From Bordetella genomosp. 11 (GTDB lineage Bacteria > Pseudomonadota > Gammaproteobacteria > Burkholderiales > Burkholderiaceae_B): 64,000 nt of DNA. Positions within the stretch are counted from its first letter, which is position 1, and every line of letters starts with the position of its first letter. Both the position numbers and the translations under genes were made by a program. Below are positions 8,324 to 17,008 of this stretch, in pieces. Under the pieces are notes generated by a model that was given only the letters and a program-made list of their open reading frames with translations, was not told the origin of the DNA and did no database searches. Location: positions 186,001-250,000 of the forward strand of contig NZ_NEVS01000001.1 of assembly GCF_002261215.1 (NCBI RefSeq), given 5' to 3'.

Positions 8324-10834
8324 ATGGACGTGGGTTTGCTGGTTTTCGGCTTGGCGGCGTTGCTGACGCTGGTTTGCTTCATGCCGCCGCTGGCCGGGCG
8401 GCTGAAGCTGCCTTACTCGGTGCTGCTTGCCATTGTCGGCTGTCTTCTCGGCATCGTTATCCATATCCATGGCTGGGCGCCGCCGGTGCTGGCCGGCATG
8501 CTGGACTCCCTGGAAAAGTTCGAGATTTCCTCGGAAACTTTCCTTACCGTTTTCCTTCCCGTCCTGCTTTTCGAAACTGCCCTGTCGATGAACGTCAGGC
8601 GCCTGATGGATGACCTCGGGCCCATCCTGATGATGGCCATCGTCGCGGTCTTTCTTTCGACGGTGGTCGTCGGCTTTACGCTGAATGCACTGTCTTCGTA
8701 TGGCGTGGTGGTTTGCCTGTTGTTGGGGGCCATCGTCGCGACGACGGATCCGGCTGCCGTCGTCGGCATCTTTCGCGAGGTCGGCGCGCCCAAGCGGCTG
8801 ACCACGCTGGTAGAGGGCGAAAGCCTGTTCAACGATGCCGCGTCCATCGCCCTGTACTCCGTGCTGGTGGGCGTGCTGGCGGGCCACAGCGAAATGTCGG
8901 CGGGCCACGTCCTGGCCGACTTCCTGGTCAGCTTTTTGGGCGGTGGCCTGGCCGGCTACGTCATGGGACGCATGGCCTGCATGCTGTTTGGCGTGTTGCG
9001 TGGTTTTCCTGCCGCCGAGATCACGCTGACGCTGACGCTGGCCTACCTGACCTTCTTCATCGGCGAACACTATTTGCATGTATCGGGGGTGGTGGCAACC
9101 GTCATCGCGGGCCTGGTCGTGGGTTCGACCGGCCGCACGCGCATGGCGCCCACCACTTTCGAGCATCTGACCAGCGCGTGGGAGCAGTTCGGGTTCTGGG
9201 CCAACTCACTGATCTTCCTGTTCGCCGCCATGCTGATTCCCCGCCTGATGGCGGATGCCACGCTGGGCGATATCGGCCTGATCCTGGTGCTGTTCGTCGC
9301 GGCGCTGGCCTCGCGCGCGGTCGCTGTATTCGGGCTGGTGCCGCTGCTGGGCATGACTCGCCTGGGTACCCGCGTGAATCGTGCATACAAGACCGTGATG
9401 TTATGGGGAGGCTTGCGCGGGGCCGTTTCGCTGGCGCTGGCCCTGGCGGTAACCGAGCGCGGGGACGTGCCGCAGGACGCGCGCCAGTTCGTCGCCGTGG
9501 CGACCACCGGCTTCGTGCTGATGACTTTATTCATCAACGGCGTCAGCCTGCGTCCGCTGATCCGCGTGCTGCGCTTGAACGAACTGTCGCGCCAGGAGGC
9601 CACGCTGCGCGACCAGGCGCTGGCCGTGGCGCTGGGCGACCTGCAGGAAAAGACCGACGAGGTTGCGGCGACCGAACACATCGGGCCGGAGGTACGCGCA
9701 CGTATCCATGAAGTCTTCGACCGCACACTGGGACAGTTGCGCGACGCCGAAGTGCGCCACATGAGCCTGACGGATCGCGTGAACATCGGCCTGGCCACGC
9801 TGGCGCGCCGCGAAGAGGAAATGTTCTTCGACATCCTGAAGGCGCAGATCGTCGACTGGCGCATGGCCGAATCGCTGCTCGCGCGCGCGGAACGCCTGGA
9901 GGATGCCGTGCGCGCCGGCGGCATAAGTGGCTTCGAAAAGGCAATTGCCGCCGATGTCCGGTATTCGCGTTCGTTTCGCGCGGCGCTGCGGCTGCATTAT
10001 TTGTTCGGCTTCCAACGGTGGCTATCGAGCGAACTGGCGAAGCGGTTCGCCGCCCTGATGAGCAAGCGGTCGGTGGCGCAGCGCGTCATACTGTTCGCGG
10101 GGCAGCAATTGAAGCCCATGTTGGGCGAGGAGGCCACGCAGCGGATCGTGGCGGCCCATCAGCAGCGCCTGGATGCCATCGAAAACGCGCTGCAGGCCCT
10201 GAACCTTCAATACCCGTCCTACGCCTTGTGGCTGCAGGAAAGCTATCTCGGCCGCGTAGCGCGGCAGTTGGAACGCATGCGCTACCGCGACATGCTCGAC
10301 CAGTTCCTGATCAGCGGGGAGGTCTATGCCGACCTGACCGGCCAGCTGGAACAGCGCTGGGCGCACATCGACCAGCACCCGCCACTGGATATCGAGCTGG
10401 GCGCGGCGGAACTCATCAAGCGGGTGCCCCTGTTCGAGAACCTCAGCGCCGAATCGCTGCGCGCCATCTCGCGGCTGTTGAAGCCGCGCCTGGCGCTGCC
10501 CGACCAGCCCGTACTGAAGGACCGCGCGGGCGAGGAAATGTGCTTTGTCGCCTCGGGGGCGGTGGCGGTCCATCTGCCGGACAACACCACCGTCGAGCTG
10601 GGCAGCGGCGAATTCTTCGGCGAACTCGCCTTGCTGGGCGAGCAATCCCTGGTGCCGGATGTGACCTCGCTGGGCTACAGCAAGCTGCTGATGATGTCCG
10701 CGCGCGATTTCCGTGCCCTGCTGGCGCACGACGCGGACCTGCGCGAACGTATCGAAAAAGTGGCGCGGCAGCGCTTGCGCGCGATCGAGGTCTGGAAACA
10801 GTTTTCGGCCACGCCGCCGACGACGGCGGCCTGA
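8324..10834 (+). CDS. CPA1-type Na+/H+ antiporter with C-terminal cyclic-nucleotide-binding-like domain
   Basis: 836 residues. The first 420 or so form a cation:proton antiporter with 11-13 hydrophobic segments, the family's TTDPAAVVGIFREVG and EGESLFNDA motifs (about residues 140-170) and GGLRGAVSLALAL near 370. A long soluble part with coiled-coil-like helices follows. Residues about 700-815 form a cNMP-binding fold: VPLFENLSAESLRAISRLL, then GSGEFFGELALLGEQS. The arginine that normally binds the cyclic phosphate in the FGE...RxA cassette is absent (SLVPDVTS), so ligand binding is uncertain. It is divergent from the cpdA-like gene. Likely inner-membrane pH or sodium homeostasis. Confidence 0.88.
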   Translation: MDVGLLVFGLAALLTLVCFMPPLAGRLKLPYSVLLAIVGCLLGIVIHIHGWAPPVLAGMLDSLEKFEISSETFLTVFLPVLLFETALSMNVRRLMDDLGPILMMAIVAVFLSTVVVGFTLNALSSYGVVVCLLLGAIVATTDPAAVVGIFREVGAPKRLTTLVEGESLFNDAASIALYSVLVGVLAGHSEMSAGHVLADFLVSFLGGGLAGYVMGRMACMLFGVLRGFPAAEITLTLTLAYLTFFIGEHYLHVSGVVATVIAGLVVGSTGRTRMAPTTFEHLTSAWEQFGFWANSLIFLFAAMLIPRLMADATLGDIGLILVLFVAALASRAVAVFGLVPLLGMTRLGTRVNRAYKTVMLWGGLRGAVSLALALAVTERGDVPQDARQFVAVATTGFVLMTLFINGVSLRPLIRVLRLNELSRQEATLRDQALAVALGDLQEKTDEVAATEHIGPEVRARIHEVFDRTLGQLRDAEVRHMSLTDRVNIGLATLARREEEMFFDILKAQIVDWRMAESLLARAERLEDAVRAGGISGFEKAIAADVRYSRSFRAALRLHYLFGFQRWLSSELAKRFAALMSKRSVAQRVILFAGQQLKPMLGEEATQRIVAAHQQRLDAIENALQALNLQYPSYALWLQESYLGRVARQLERMRYRDMLDQFLISGEVYADLTGQLEQRWAHIDQHPPLDIELGAAELIKRVPLFENLSAESLRAISRLLKPRLALPDQPVLKDRAGEEMCFVASGAVAVHLPDNTTVELGSGEFFGELALLGEQSLVPDVTSLGYSKLLMMSARDFRALLAHDADLRERIEKVARQRLRAIEVWKQFSATPPTTAA

Positions 10835-10866
10835 GCGGGCCGTCCCGTCCCAGGCCCCGCGGCACG

Positions 10867-11892
10867 CTATGTCGTTTCCCGCCGCACCAGGCGGAATCCC
10901 AGATCCAGATGCCGCTGGGGATTGGGCCGTCCTTCCAGGGCGTTCATCAGCAGCGTCGCGGCCGACTTCCCTATTTCATAGCGTGGCGTGGCAATGGTGG
11001 AAAGCGGTGGCGTTGTCCATGCCGTGCCGGCCAGGTCATGGAAGCCGATCAAGCCCATGCGGCCCGGCACCTCGACGCCAAGCCGGCCGCACTGGAATAC
11101 CGCGCCCTGCGCCAGGTCGTCGTTGCAGAAGAACAGGCCATCGCATTCCGGGTGTTCCCGCAGCATCGTGTCCAGCAGTTCGGCGCCCAGGCCCAGCGAG
11201 GACTTGCTGGGCGTCATGATTTCCAGCGCCGGGTCGTATACGCCCGCGTCGCGCAGCGCCTGCCGGCAGCCTTCGCAGCGGCGCAGCGAACGGGGATCGA
11301 GCTGGGCGCCGATGATGCCGATATTGCGATAGCCCTGGTCGAACAAATGGCGGCCCGCCGCGTAGCCGGAATCGAACTGCGAAAAACCGACGCTGAGGCC
11401 CTCTTCGCCTTGCAGCGTCTCGATGGTGTGGACGGTGGGGATCTTCAAGGTGTCCAGCAGTCGCCAGACGCCGGGCTGGTGGTCGATACCGGTCAGGATC
11501 AGCCCGTCTGGCGAATGCTGGAGATAGGTGCGCAGCAGCGCTTCCTCCGCTTCGGCGGAATAGCCGGTCAACCCGATATGCATGTGGTGCGCATGGGCGT
11601 CCAGTACTTCCTTGATGCCTGCCAGGATATCGACGAAGACGATATTGCTTAGCGAGGGAATCAGGACGACCACCGTGCGCGAGCGGGCGGAAGCCAGCGC
11701 GCTGGCCGCATGATTGGGAACGTAGCCCAACCGGTCGCAGGCGTCCTGGATGCGCGTGCGCAATGACGGCTGCACCTTGTCCGGCGTGCGCAGGGCGCGG
11801 GACACCGTGATGGCGCTGACGCCGGCCATGCGGGCGACGTCGGCCATGGTGACACCGTTGTGGCGCGAGCTGCGTGACTTGCGGACCGTCAT
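10867..11892 (-). CDS. LacI/GntR-type transcriptional regulator of the TRAP-dehydratase operon
   Basis: 341 residues from ATG 11892. The helix-turn-helix GVTMADVARMAGVSAITVSRAL is at residues 13-34 and the hinge helix PNHAASALASARS follows. The rest is a periplasmic-binding-protein-like sensor ending LIGFHDLAGTAWTTPPLSTI. The overall pattern resembles gluconate repressors (GntR/IdnR) within LacI. The open frame extends far upstream, but that part overlaps the divergent dctQ gene antisense and lacks the family start. A palindrome of the GntR-operator type lies in the shared promoter region, so it most likely represses the divergent transport and catabolic genes until a sugar acid is present. 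Confidence 0.88.
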   Translation of the reverse strand: MTVRKSRSSRHNGVTMADVARMAGVSAITVSRALRTPDKVQPSLRTRIQDACDRLGYVPNHAASALASARSRTVVVLIPSLSNIVFVDILAGIKEVLDAHAHHMHIGLTGYSAEAEEALLRTYLQHSPDGLILTGIDHQPGVWRLLDTLKIPTVHTIETLQGEEGLSVGFSQFDSGYAAGRHLFDQGYRNIGIIGAQLDPRSLRRCEGCRQALRDAGVYDPALEIMTPSKSSLGLGAELLDTMLREHPECDGLFFCNDDLAQGAVFQCGRLGVEVPGRMGLIGFHDLAGTAWTTPPLSTIATPRYEIGKSAATLLMNALEGRPNPQRHLDLGFRLVRRETT

Positions 11893-11971
11893 GGCTGGTA
11901 GAGGCGAAAGGCCGTAGTCTGACCGAAACAAGCCCTTGGGACAAACCCGGCATGGGGTTGGCAAACATCGC

Positions 11972-11987
11972 ATGATAGCGCTAACAT
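11972..11987. promoter_or_regulatory. LacI/GntR-type operator
   Basis: ATGATAGCGCTAACAT is a 16-base near-perfect palindrome with the central GC step typical of LacI-family sites, and closely resembles gluconate-repressor operators (ATGTTA..TAACAT form). It lies between the divergent regulator and dctQ. Confidence 0.75.
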
Positions 11988-12030
11988 CGCGCTTCGCATC
12001 GACCGCAACGCAAAAAGACAGGAGACAACG

Positions 12031-12573
12031 ATGCAGAGCAATCCCCCTGCGGGGCCGGGCCGGGGCCCGCTCGGCCGCGCGCTCGATCTGGTATTCGCCA
12101 TCCAGCGCTGGCTGATGGTGGCCTGCCTGGTGGTCATGGTCGTACTGCTGTTCGGCAACGTCGCCCTGCGCTACCTGTTCAATTCCGGCATCAATGTCTC
12201 CGACGAGTTGTCGCGTCTGGCCTTCGTGTGGCTGATCTTCATCGGATCGGTGCTGGCGGTGCGCGACCACACCCATATGGGCGTGACGATGCTGGTGGAG
12301 CGCTTCGGCCGCGGCGCGCGGCGCGTTACCCATCTGTTCTGCCAGGCATTGATCCTGGCCGTGCTGTGCATGCTGATCAAGGGCAGCTGGGACCAGACCG
12401 TCATCGGCATGGCCACGCGCCTGCCCGTGACGAATCTGCCGGCCGGCGTGTTCAACATCGCCTGCCTGTACGCGGCCATCGCCATGGCCCTGCTGACGCT
12501 GGCCGACATCGTACTGACGCTGGGCGGCGCCGAACCGGCGCTGGATGCCAGCGCGGTGGACCCCCTCAGCTGA
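12031..12573 (+). CDS. dctQ: TRAP transporter small permease (DctQ)
   Basis: 180 residues with four hydrophobic segments (about 25-45, 62-80, 102-122, 144-165) and the family text FGNVALRYLFNSGINVSDELSRLAFVWLIFIGS. It is the small membrane subunit of a tripartite ATP-independent periplasmic transporter and pairs with DctM. First gene of the operon, preceded by AGGAGA and by the operator shared with the LacI-type regulator. Confidence 0.93.
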   Translation: MQSNPPAGPGRGPLGRALDLVFAIQRWLMVACLVVMVVLLFGNVALRYLFNSGINVSDELSRLAFVWLIFIGSVLAVRDHTHMGVTMLVERFGRGARRVTHLFCQALILAVLCMLIKGSWDQTVIGMATRLPVTNLPAGVFNIACLYAAIAMALLTLADIVLTLGGAEPALDASAVDPLS

Positions 12574-12691
12574 GACCCGCTTCCATGGCCTGTTCCGTTC
12601 ACGCAGCGTCGGCACGGCCGCCGGCTGGCGCGTACCGGGCCGCTTCCGCTCCAGCCGCGGCCCCTGCCGCCACCCTTATCCGTCCGACGCC

Positions 12692-13975
12692 ATGATTCTT
12701 ACCGTCTTCCTGATCGTGCTTCTGGGCCTGCTTATGCTGGGCATGCCGATCGCCTTCGCGCTGATGATCAGCGCGGTGCCGATGATGTTCCAGCTGGACT
12801 TCGTCGATCCGCAGATCCTTGCCCAGAATATGCTGGGCGGCGCCAACAGCTTCACGCTGATGGCGGTGCCGCTGTTCATGCTGGCGGGCGAACTGATGAA
12901 CGAGGGCGGGATTTCCCGCCGCATCGTCAACCTGGCGGCGATGTTCGTCGGGCATATCCGCGGCGGCCTCGGCTATGTGGCGATCTTCGCCAGCGTGCTG
13001 CTGGCGGCCCTGTCCGGGTCGGCCGTGGCCGATGCCGCCGCGCTGGGCTCGCTGCTGATCCCGATGTTGCGCGAGAAGGGCTATGAGGCCGGCGACGCCG
13101 CGGGATTGATCTCCGCGGGCGGCATTATCGCGCCCATCATTCCGCCGTCGATCTCCTTCATCATCTACGGCGTGGCGACCAATGTCTCCATCACCAAGCT
13201 GTTCTTCGCCGGCATCGCGCCCGGCCTGCTGATGGCGCTGACGCTGATCGCCGTCTGGTCGTGGACGGCCCGGCGCAGCGGCGCCCACGTGCAGCCCACG
13301 CCGCGCCAGCCGTGGCGGGCGCGCATGCGCGCGCTGCGCGAGTCCATATGGGCGCTGTTCCTGCCGGTGATCATCATCGGCGGCCTGCGCGGCGGCATCT
13401 TCACCCCGACGGAGGCCGCCGTCGTGGCCGCCGTGTATGCGCTGCTGATCAGCCTGTTCGTCTACCGGGAAATCGGCTTCAAGGACCTGGGGCCGATCTT
13501 CGTGCGGGCCGCCAGCACCACCGCCATCGTCATGTTCCTCGTGGCTGCCGCGATGGTGTCGTCCTACATGATTACGCTGGCCGACATGCCGCAGGACCTG
13601 GTCGCGCTGCTGGAACCCTTGCTCGCCCACCCCAAGTGGCTGATGTTCGCGCTGTTGATCGTGCTGACGCTGGTCGGCACCGCGATGGACCTGACGCCGA
13701 CCATCCTGATCCTGGCGCCGGTGCTGATGCCGGTGGTCACCAAGGCGGGCATCGACCCGGTGTACTTCGGCGTCATGTTCGTCATGGTCGGCTGCGTCGG
13801 GCTGCTGACGCCGCCGGTGGGCACCGTGCTGAACGTCGTGGCCGGCGTGGCGCGCATCCGTATGGAAACGATCATCCGCGGCGCATGGCGTTATGTCGTC
13901 GCGTATACCTTGCTGCTCCTGCTGATGGTGATCTTTCCGGAGCTGATCACCGTGCCGGCGAAGTGGATTCATTAG
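12692..13975 (+). CDS. dctM: TRAP transporter large permease (DctM)
   Basis: 427 residues from ATG 12692 (MILTVFLIVLL), chosen because the protein then begins directly with the first membrane helix as in the family; the open frame upstream has no family similarity. About 12 hydrophobic segments. GLISAGGIIAPIIPPSISFIIYG and GGIFTPTEAA are DctM signatures. Drives ion-coupled uptake of the substrate delivered by DctP. It lies 118 bp after dctQ, a wider gap than usual for this pair, with no RNA structure noted in it. Confidence 0.93.
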   Translation: MILTVFLIVLLGLLMLGMPIAFALMISAVPMMFQLDFVDPQILAQNMLGGANSFTLMAVPLFMLAGELMNEGGISRRIVNLAAMFVGHIRGGLGYVAIFASVLLAALSGSAVADAAALGSLLIPMLREKGYEAGDAAGLISAGGIIAPIIPPSISFIIYGVATNVSITKLFFAGIAPGLLMALTLIAVWSWTARRSGAHVQPTPRQPWRARMRALRESIWALFLPVIIIGGLRGGIFTPTEAAVVAAVYALLISLFVYREIGFKDLGPIFVRAASTTAIVMFLVAAAMVSSYMITLADMPQDLVALLEPLLAHPKWLMFALLIVLTLVGTAMDLTPTILILAPVLMPVVTKAGIDPVYFGVMFVMVGCVGLLTPPVGTVLNVVAGVARIRMETIIRGAWRYVVAYTLLLLLMVIFPELITVPAKWIH

Positions 13976-14012
13976 CGACACCCAGAAGCGATAAACCCCA
14001 AGGAGACTCACC

Positions 14013-15032
14013 ATGCTTACCTCGATGAAGAAACTGGCCATCGCGCTGGCCGCCGTGTCGGCCTGCGCGACGGCGGGCCTGGCCCACGCCCAGGACGTCA
14101 AGACGCGCATCATCCGTTTCGGTTACGGCCTGAATGAAGAAAGCGTACAGGGCCGCGCCGCGCGCCAGCTGGCGGAAGAGCTGAACAAGATCAGCGGCGG
14201 CAAGCTGAAGATGCGCACCTACGGTTCCGCCAACCTGGGGTCGGACGAACAGATGCAGGCCGCCCTGGTCGGCGGCTCGCAGGAAATGATGGTGGGCTCC
14301 ACCGCGCCGCTGGCGACCATGGTCAAGGAGTTCGGTGTCTTCGATCTGCCCTTCCTGTTCAACGACGGCAAGGAAGCGGATGCGGTGCTGGACGGTCCCT
14401 TCGGCGAAAAGCTGCTGAAGATGCTGGACGACAAGGGCCTGGTCGGCCTGGTGTATTGGGAAAACGGCTTTCGCAACGTGACGAATTCCAAGCATCCCAT
14501 CGCCAAGGCGGAAGACATGCAGGGCATCAAGCTGCGCGTGATGCAGAATCAGATCGCGCTGGGCGTATTCGGCGCGCTGGGTGCCAATGCCGTTCCCATG
14601 CCGTTCTCGGAACTGTTCACCGCCCTGGAAACCCGCACCGTCGACGGCCAGGAGAACCCGGTCACCACCATCCAGAGCAGCAAGTTCTACGAGGTTCAGC
14701 CTTACCTGAGCCTGACCCGCCATGTGTACACCCCGTGGGTGGTGCTGGCGTCCAAGAAATGGTGGAACACGCTGTCGCCCGACGAGCAGAAGCTGATCCG
14801 CCAGGCCGCCGCGTCTTCGCGCGACTTCGAACGCAAGGATAGCCGCGCCGATTCCACCAAGGCGATGACGGTGCTGAAGGACGCCGGCATGAAGATCAAC
14901 ACCGTGTCGCCGGAAGAGCTGCAGCGCATGCGCGAAAAGGCCCAACCCGTGGTCGACAAGTACACGCAGGATCTGGGACCGGACCTGGTCAAGCAGCTGC
15001 AGGAAGAGATCGCCAAGGCCCGCAAGGGCTAA
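14013..15032 (+). CDS. dctP: TRAP transporter substrate-binding protein (DctP family)
   Basis: 339 residues. Signal peptide MLTSMKKLAIALAAVSACATAGLAHAQ with cleavage after AHA. The mature protein carries the DctP fold: MVGSTAPLATMVKEFGVFDLPFLF, then GIKLRVMQNQ, where the Arg usually binds the substrate carboxylate, and DGQENPVTTIQSSKFYEVQPYLSLTRHVY. AAGGAG precedes the ATG. Together with the dehydratase and a gluconate-repressor-like regulator, the ligand is probably an aldonate or uronate-derived acid. A strong stem-loop follows the stop. Confidence 0.93.
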   Translation: MLTSMKKLAIALAAVSACATAGLAHAQDVKTRIIRFGYGLNEESVQGRAARQLAEELNKISGGKLKMRTYGSANLGSDEQMQAALVGGSQEMMVGSTAPLATMVKEFGVFDLPFLFNDGKEADAVLDGPFGEKLLKMLDDKGLVGLVYWENGFRNVTNSKHPIAKAEDMQGIKLRVMQNQIALGVFGALGANAVPMPFSELFTALETRTVDGQENPVTTIQSSKFYEVQPYLSLTRHVYTPWVVLASKKWWNTLSPDEQKLIRQAAASSRDFERKDSRADSTKAMTVLKDAGMKINTVSPEELQRMREKAQPVVDKYTQDLGPDLVKQLQEEIAKARKG

Positions 15033-15036
15033 GGAC

Positions 15037-15072
15037 CGGTCGCGGCCGCCGACGGTTTCCGGGCCGCGACCG
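15037..15072 (+). promoter_or_regulatory. Intercistronic stem-loop after dctP
   Basis: An 11-base perfect stem, CGGTCGCGGCC/GGCCGCGACCG, with a 14-base loop starts five bases after the dctP stop. No T-run follows, so it looks like an mRNA-stabilising or attenuating hairpin that could keep binding-protein levels above those of downstream genes. Confidence 0.6.
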
Positions 15073-15186
15073 CCGTTGCAAACCCCGGCCCGCCGCCATG
15101 GGCCGGGCGTTCGCGGCACGCGTTGCCACGGACGAGACGGGTTGGCCGCCCCGGCCAGCCCCGCGAACATTGATACGAGATTCACC

Positions 15187-16968
15187 ATGCCTGACACTCC
15201 CCGCCGACTGCGCAGCCAGAAATGGTTCGACGACCCGTCCCATGCCGACATGACGGCAATCTACGTCGAGCGCTATCTGAACTACGGCCTGACCCGCGCC
15301 GAATTGCAGTCGGGTCGGCCCATCATCGGCATCGCGCAGACCGGCAGCGACCTGGCGCCCTGCAATCGCCACCACCTGGAGCTGTCCCAGCGTACCAAGG
15401 CGGCCATCCGCGATGCGGGCGGCATCCCGATGGAGTTCCCGGTGCATCCCCTGGCCGAGCAGGGACGCCGCCCCACGGCCGCGCTGGACCGCAACCTGGC
15501 CTACCTGGGGCTGGTGGAAATCCTGCACGGTTATCCCCTGGATGGCGTGGTGCTGACGACCGGCTGCGACAAGACCACGCCGGCCTGCCTGATGGCGGCC
15601 GCCACCGTCGACATCCCGGCGATCGTACTGTCCGGCGGCCCCATGCTGGACGGCTGGCACGAAGGCAAGCGCGTCGGCTCCGGCACGGTGATCTGGCACG
15701 CCCGCAACCTGATGGCCGCCGGCAAGATCGACTATGAGGGCTTCATGACCCTGGCCACGGCGTCGTCGCCGTCGGTGGGCCATTGCAATACCATGGGCAC
15801 GGCGCTATCCATGAATTCGCTTGCCGAGGCCCTGGGCATGTCCTTGCCCACCTGCGCGAGCATTCCGGCGCCGTACCGCGAACGCGGGCAGATGGCCTAC
15901 GCCACGGGCCTGCGTATCGTCGACATGGTGCGCGAGGACCTGCGGCCCTCGCGGATCCTGACGCGGCGCGCTTTCGAAAACGCCATCGTCGTGGCTTCCG
16001 CGCTGGGAGCGTCCAGCAATTGCCCGCCCCACCTGATCGCCATCGCGCGCCATATGGGCGTGGACCTGTCGCTGGACGACTGGCAGCGCCTGGGCGAAGA
16101 CGTGCCCCTGCTGGTCAACTGCGTGCCGGCCGGCGAATACCTGGGCGAGAATTTCCACCGCGCCGGCGGCGTGCCCGCCGTGCAGCATGAACTGCTGGCC
16201 GCCGGCCGGCTGCATGGCGACTGCCTGACCGTATCGGGCAGGACGGTTGCCGACATCGCGGGCGGCGCCGTCACCACCGATCGCGACGTGATCCGCACCT
16301 GCGAAACGCCCTTGAAGCAGCGCGCCGGCTTCATCGTGCTGTCGGGTAATTTCTTCGATAGCGCCATCATGAAGATGTCCGTCGTGGGCGAGGATTTCCG
16401 CAAGGCCTACCTGTCGGCGCCGGGCGACGAAAACGCCTTCGAGGCGCGTGCCATCGTGTTCGATGGTCCGGAGGACTACCACGCGCGCATCGACGACCCG
16501 GACCTGAACATCGATGAACATTGCATGCTGGTCATACGCGGGGCCGGGCCCATCGGCTATCCCGGTGGCGCGGAGGTCGTCAATATGGCGCCGCCCGCGC
16601 GCCTGATCCAGCAGGGCATCGATTCGCTGCCCTGCATGGGCGACGGCCGTCAGAGCGGCACGTCGGCAAGTCCCTCGATCCTGAACATGTCGCCGGAAGC
16701 GGCGGCGGGCGGCGGACTGGCGCTGCTGCGCACGGGCGATCGCATCCGCGTGGACCTGAACGCCCGCACCGTGACGCTGGAAGTCGACCCCGCGGAACTC
16801 GAAGCGCGCCGCGGCGGCCCGGCCTTCGACATCCCGCCGCCACAGACCCCGTGGCAGGAAATCTTCCGCGGCATGACCGGGCAGCTATCGACCGGCATGT
16901 GCCTGGAGCCTGCCACCCTCTATTTGAAAGTGGTGGAGCAGCGCGGCGACCCTCGGCATTCGCATTGA
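15187..16968 (+). CDS. IlvD/Edd-family dehydratase, probable sugar-acid (aldonate) dehydratase
   Basis: 593 residues from ATG 15187 (MPDTPRRLRSQKWFDD). Removes water from a 2,3-dihydroxy acid to give a 2-keto-3-deoxy acid. The Fe-S cluster cysteines are in APCNRHH, TTGCDKTTPA and GHCNTMGT, and GCDK carries the conserved active-site lysine. RLRSQKWF at the start and TGGP-like SGGPMLDGWHEGKRVGSGT resemble the arabinonate/xylonate dehydratase branch more than IlvD proper. Last gene after dctQMP, separated from dctP by a stem-loop. With a TRAP transporter and a gluconate-type repressor, catabolism of an imported aldonate is the best guess. The exact substrate cannot be read from the sequence. Confidence 0.88.
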   Translation: MPDTPRRLRSQKWFDDPSHADMTAIYVERYLNYGLTRAELQSGRPIIGIAQTGSDLAPCNRHHLELSQRTKAAIRDAGGIPMEFPVHPLAEQGRRPTAALDRNLAYLGLVEILHGYPLDGVVLTTGCDKTTPACLMAAATVDIPAIVLSGGPMLDGWHEGKRVGSGTVIWHARNLMAAGKIDYEGFMTLATASSPSVGHCNTMGTALSMNSLAEALGMSLPTCASIPAPYRERGQMAYATGLRIVDMVREDLRPSRILTRRAFENAIVVASALGASSNCPPHLIAIARHMGVDLSLDDWQRLGEDVPLLVNCVPAGEYLGENFHRAGGVPAVQHELLAAGRLHGDCLTVSGRTVADIAGGAVTTDRDVIRTCETPLKQRAGFIVLSGNFFDSAIMKMSVVGEDFRKAYLSAPGDENAFEARAIVFDGPEDYHARIDDPDLNIDEHCMLVIRGAGPIGYPGGAEVVNMAPPARLIQQGIDSLPCMGDGRQSGTSASPSILNMSPEAAAGGGLALLRTGDRIRVDLNARTVTLEVDPAELEARRGGPAFDIPPPQTPWQEIFRGMTGQLSTGMCLEPATLYLKVVEQRGDPRHSH

Positions 16969-17008
16969 CAGCCGATCCGCTGCACAGGAACGTCCTCGCA
17001 GTATTCCC

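Noticed and set aside
10018..11652. 544-codon plus-strand frame across the antiporter end and LacI-type gene
   Set aside because: Alternate-frame and antisense reading of two well-supported genes.
11893..12615. N-terminal extension of the LacI-type regulator
   Set aside because: The frame is open by chance over the divergent dctQ; the helix-turn-helix starts normally from ATG 11892.
12599..14113. 504-codon minus-strand frame opposite dctM
   Set aside because: Highly charged, His/Asp/Gln-rich antisense product overlapping a clear membrane transporter; no start or family signal.
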